Shown here: piece after piece, positions 61,199-64,000 of the stretch
Position numbering within the stretch: the first letter of the stretch is position 1
How the letters are laid out: every line of letters begins with the position of its first letter
Source of the DNA: Candidatus Bilophila faecipullorum
Lineage (GTDB): Bacteria; Desulfobacterota; Desulfovibrionia; Desulfovibrionales; Desulfovibrionaceae
NCBI GenBank assembly: GCA_944326695.1
Contig: CALVEZ010000003.1
Coordinates: 62,001 to 126,000 of the forward strand
Reading direction: 5' to 3'
Length of the DNA: 64,000 bases
Notes under the pieces: model-generated
What the model was told of the DNA's origin: nothing
Databases searched by the model: none
The model's input: only the letters and a program-made list of their open reading frames with translations
Translations under genes and position numbers: made by a program

Positions 61199-62245
61199 AT
61201 GCGCTGCCGCATCGTACGCCTTTTGGCTTTCCTGTTCAGCCTGCTTCTGATTTCCGGCCCGGCTACGGCGGCGGAACGGCTCCAGACCGCCTGGATCGGC
61301 GAACACGAATCCTTTCTGGTCTGGTACGCGAAACAAAAGGGCTGGGATAAGGAAGTCGGACTCGATCTGCGTATGCTGCGCTTCGGGTCTGGAGAGAAGA
61401 TCGTTTCCACCCAGAAGCAATATGAATGGTCCATCGCCGGATGCGGGGCCGTGCCCATGCTCATGTCCGCCATGAAGGGGCAATTCTACGTCATCGGCGT
61501 CGGCAACGACGAATCGGACACCACGGCCATCTACGTGCGCCCGGACAGCCCCGTTCTCACGAAGCAAGGCGCGAACGGGCTCTATCCCAAGGTACACGGC
61601 GACGCCAAGGCGGTCCGGGGGAGCATCGTGCTGTGCCCGCAGGGAACGGCGGCCCACTATCTGCTGGATACGTGGCTGCACATCCTCGGCCTGACCGAAA
61701 AGGACGTGACCTTCAAGGACGTCCTGCCCGGCCCGGCTGTGGACATGTTCTCGAAGGACTTTGGCGACGCCATTTCCATCTGGGCCCCGTCCACCTACGC
61801 CGCCGACCGCAAGGGCTACAAGGTCGCCGCCCTCTCCTCCGACTGCGGGGCGCGCCAGCCCATCCTTCTGCTCGCGGATCGCGCCTTCGCGGACGCCCAT
61901 CCCGAACAGGTCCGGGCCTTCCTGCGTATGTACCTGCGCGTGGTCGACGTCATGCGCAAGCAGGGCGTGGAAGCCTTCGTCGACGACTACGTGCGCTTCA
62001 ACAAGACGTGGGCCCAGCGTCCGCTCAGCCGCGAAGAGGCGCTGGAAGACCTGCGTATCCATCCCATCTTCACGCTCGACGAGCAATTGGCCCTTTTCCA
62101 TCCACAGGCCGGACGCCTCCGCGACTGGCTGCGCGGCATCATCGGCTTCTACGGACGCCTTGGCACCCTGAGCCAGCAGGACATCCTCAAGCTGAACGAG
62201 TTCGGGTACCTCAACGACTCTTTCCTCAAGGAACTGCAATACTGA
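61199..62245 (+). CDS. TauA/NMT1-like periplasmic binding protein without cognate ABC genes
   Basis: 348 residues with a Sec signal (CRIVRLLAFLFSLLLISGPATA). The mature part follows the NMT1/TauA (SsuA) pattern: LQTAWIGEHESFLVWYAKQKGW, a Gly-rich GSGEKIVSTQKQYEW, VLCPQGTAAHYLLDTWL (ligand loop) and ISIWAPSTYAA. Such proteins bind taurine, alkanesulfonates or thiamine precursors. It sits 114 bp after sauD, consistent with a sulfonate ligand, but no permease or ATPase is in the window. GGGAGAGG precedes ATG 61199. It may serve a remote ABC system or act as a sensor. Confidence 0.8.
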   Translation: MRCRIVRLLAFLFSLLLISGPATAAERLQTAWIGEHESFLVWYAKQKGWDKEVGLDLRMLRFGSGEKIVSTQKQYEWSIAGCGAVPMLMSAMKGQFYVIGVGNDESDTTAIYVRPDSPVLTKQGANGLYPKVHGDAKAVRGSIVLCPQGTAAHYLLDTWLHILGLTEKDVTFKDVLPGPAVDMFSKDFGDAISIWAPSTYAADRKGYKVAALSSDCGARQPILLLADRAFADAHPEQVRAFLRMYLRVVDVMRKQGVEAFVDDYVRFNKTWAQRPLSREEALEDLRIHPIFTLDEQLALFHPQAGRLRDWLRGIIGFYGRLGTLSQQDILKLNEFGYLNDSFLKELQY

Positions 62246-62830
62246 GAGCCGCCCTTCGGAAGGAAACGCTCGCAAAAAACCATTTCTTCATAGGATTGAA
62301 GAAAAAGAACAGCAAAAATGCAGCCGTCCGCCATAAGGAGACCCTTTCCGCCTCGTACGGCCACCACACGGGAAAAGGGCTTGGCGGCAAGCGGTTTCAT
62401 CAGCGCCTGACCGAGGGGCTTTCCTAGAAAAACACCTCGGACGAAACGAGAAGCGCCGTCTTCGGCATGAAGGCGGCGCTTACGCGTAGAGGGGGCGCAC
62501 CTGTTTGGCTCCGGCGAAAACGCAGGGGAAGCCTGACGGAACGCCGCCCTTTATTGCTCCATCTATTAGCTGGATTCATAAGAGAAGTTCCACCCGCCCC
62601 TTTTCTAAGCACCCTTTGGGAAGGTTGAGGTTCCACTCCGAAAGCTTAGCCTCCACAGGCTTAGGCTCCTAACGGCAGCCCCTTGGACTGGCCCCATGCG
62701 TGGCCGCAAAAAGCTCCTCCCTGCGAGGGAAGGGTGGATGCGAGGAGGGACCGGGCATCAACGGCCTACCGATTTTCCCCTAAAAGCAGCCATTGGGGGC
62801 AAAGTGGCTGTGCGGCGGAGGAAGCGGAAT
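62246..62830. other. Intergenic region after the sulfonate cluster
   Basis: 585 bp without a supported gene. It has a 13-bp near-perfect hairpin AAGCGCCGTCTTC/GAAGGCGGCGCTT (62451-62481) preceded by an A5 tract, so it may stop transcription in either direction, and an AGCCT/AGGCT palindrome near 62650. Confidence 0.45.
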
Positions 62831-63823
62831 CTAGCGGGAAGCCTCCGCAAGGATCGCCTCCATGCGGGGATCGGAAGGAATGTCGGAGGTCAAACGGACT
62901 TCCTTCGCCTGCATGGTCAGGCCCCATTCCCACGCGAAAGGCTCGCCGGGCTGCGGCAGCGCCAGAAGATCGATGACCATGACGCTGCGTCCGTCCCGAT
63001 CCGCCCGGGACCAGAGGAGGCCGGGGGCCTGCGCGTTGACTTCCGCCGCGAAGGGGGCACCGGGGCCTGCGCCGAGCAGGACATGAAAACGCTGCTCAAG
63101 AGCCTGCCTGACGGCGTACTCGCCCTCGAATCCCCAGGGACTGACACCGATGCGGACCGTGGCGTCGGAGGCGGCGTCAGCGGCGGCAAGGACCGCCGCA
63201 AGCAGCTTCGGCGTAGGCGTCTCGCTTTCCCGCGTGCCGCCGACGGAAAGCGGAGGAAAGAAAATCACCGCCACGGATTGCCCGCCGACGGTCAGCCGCC
63301 GCGTGACCGGGCTGTCCACCGCCTCCACGAAACGAGCGGGGCGAGCGTCACCGAACCACGCCGCAGCGGAGGACGACAAAAGGCCGCAGTCAACGCCCAG
63401 TGCGTCGTAGACGGCGCGCACGGCCTGCGGCGAAGCGTCGCCCGTCTTGGCCGGATCGGGAAGTTCCGTATCCGGGGCGAACTCGTCCGCGCCGACGAGG
63501 GTCAGCGTGGGCACCGGGCGTCTCCGGTATGCTTCAAGGATAGTGGCCCGCCGGGCCACACCGCCTACCAGCGTATGGCCTCAGGAGGGGCAGGGATGGA
63601 GCGCGCCGCGCGAATTGGCGGCGTAGAGGATGCGCAGAAGAGGCGCGGCCGGGCCCGAAAGCGTGGTGCCGTCATCAGCGGCAAGGAATCCCGGCGCGGC
63701 GTCGGCACGGCTTGCGCGGGCCGTGAGCACCAAACAGCAGAGCAGCAGGCACATGACGAGAAGGCCGGGGGAGAGCCTCTCCCCCGGGCCTCTGCGAAAA
63801 AGGCTTCTGTCCCCAGCGTTCAC
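62831..63823 (-). CDS. Secreted UshA-like protein, probable selenoprotein (in-frame TGA = Sec81)
   Basis: 330 residues if the TGA at 63581-63583 is read as selenocysteine. From a GTG at 63823 an N-terminal signal (LLVMCLLLCCLVLTARA) is followed by LLRILYAANSRGALHPCPS, then TGA, then GHTLVGGVARRATILEAYR in the same frame. Homologous metallophosphatase-like proteins have Cys-rich P-C-x-C...GGLARR sequences here, so TGA takes a Cys position (CPSU). Downstream residues keep a coherent fold up to the stop (GLTMQAKEVRLTSDIPSD). A GTGGCCC/GGGCCAC hairpin lies 21 nt after the TGA. The alternative is a nonsense-mutated gene in two pieces. It is 24 bp downstream of the IHF/HU gene on the same strand. 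Confidence 0.7.
63543..63559 (-). promoter_or_regulatory. Candidate bacterial SECIS hairpin
   Basis: Perfect 7-bp stem GTGGCCC/GGGCCAC with a GGC loop on the mRNA strand; the loop starts 28 nt after the TGA, inside the 16-37 nt window known for bacterial SECIS elements, and has G in its first two positions. A competing hairpin (GGCCATAC/GTGTGGCC, loop with GGU) starts directly after the TGA. Confidence 0.5.
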
Positions 63824-63847
63824 TGAGACCCAGCCCTGCGAACCGCG

Positions 63848-64000
63848 CTAGGCGTTGAGATATTCTTTAAGTTCCTTCCCGGCGCGGAAGAAAGGCAGGC
63901 GCTTGGGCTCCACCGCGACCTTTTCGCCGGTGCGGGGATTGCGGCCCGCATAGCTGCCGTATTCCTTCACTTTGAAGCTGCCGAACCCACGGATTTCCAC
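63848..64000 (-). CDS. IHF/HU family DNA-bending protein (partial)
   Basis: The C-terminal 50 residues; the start lies beyond the window. [22 protein letters not shown] is the beta-arm hallmark (GRNPRTGE) and the tail [15 protein letters not shown] is the closing helix. Similarity to IhfB is close. IHF is the usual architectural helper for sigma-54 promoters, of which three are predicted in this window. Confidence 0.9.
   Translation of the reverse strand: MEIRGFGSFKVKEYGSYAGRNPRTGEKVAVEPKRLPFFRAGKELKEYLNA

Noticed and set aside
63581..63823. Stand-alone 80-residue secreted protein ending at the TGA
   Set aside because: The same frame continues after the TGA with matching family sequence, so one gene with a recoded or mutated codon is the better reading.

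Overview
The window is GC-rich chromosomal DNA that looks like a strictly anaerobic, sulfite-reducing member of the Desulfovibrionaceae, most like Bilophila. The main reasons are a Desulfovibrio-type bacterioferritin, an RpoH-type sigma factor with a long acidic N-terminus, a short GNAT-type N-acetylglutamate synthase, a B12-dependent methionine synthase without a reactivation domain, and a sulfonate cluster (CoA-acylating sulfoacetaldehyde dehydrogenase plus an ADP-forming CoA ligase) of the type associated with anaerobic sulfoacetate use. The genus is an inference; no rRNA or tRNA gene was seen.

Left part (1-6.1 kb): an acyl-CoA synthetase, an Asp/Glu racemase-family protein, a shikimate-kinase-like kinase and a polar amino-acid ABC importer (two permeases and a binding protein, no ATPase). 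From 6.1 to 13.1 kb there is an accessory segment: an AT-rich regulatory region, a 1479-residue protein and, directly downstream, a CesT/Tir-type secretion chaperone, flanked by dispersed repeats. This looks like a type III secretion effector with its own chaperone. 13.2-34.2 kb is mostly housekeeping: zinc-ribbon protein, hpt, argA, TlpA-like thioredoxin, metH, rpoH, TPR lipoprotein, rpiB, cysS, an M48 protease, a membrane-anchored LuxR regulator, a YgjP-like peptidase, a CLC chloride/proton antiporter, a DsrE protein and panF with its small partner. 34.6-41.1 kb holds tamB and tamA (outer-membrane biogenesis). 42.3-47.8 kb holds an AGCS symporter, bacterioferritin, a NifA-like regulator and a compact adenine-specific restriction-modification pair of lower GC.

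The right part (48.3-62.2 kb) reads as one sulfonate regulon: a PAS-AAA-Fis activator, an MFS carrier with an amidase, a three-gene TctABC transporter, SauS, SauC, SauD and a lone TauA-like binding protein. Sigma-54 -24/-12 promoters with exact GG-N10-GC geometry lie upstream of three of these transcripts, so a single activator can plausibly switch on uptake, activation (SauCD) and reduction (SauS). At the right edge a secreted UshA-like protein is interrupted by an in-frame TGA in a CPS-TGA-GH context with a suitable hairpin downstream; it is probably a selenoprotein. An IHF/HU gene runs off the window.

The long intergenic regions are not empty. At least five carry degenerate units about 28 nt long repeated at about 60-nt intervals (CRISPR-relic-like geometry, no cas genes here), and three families of dispersed palindromic repeats recur at gene ends.
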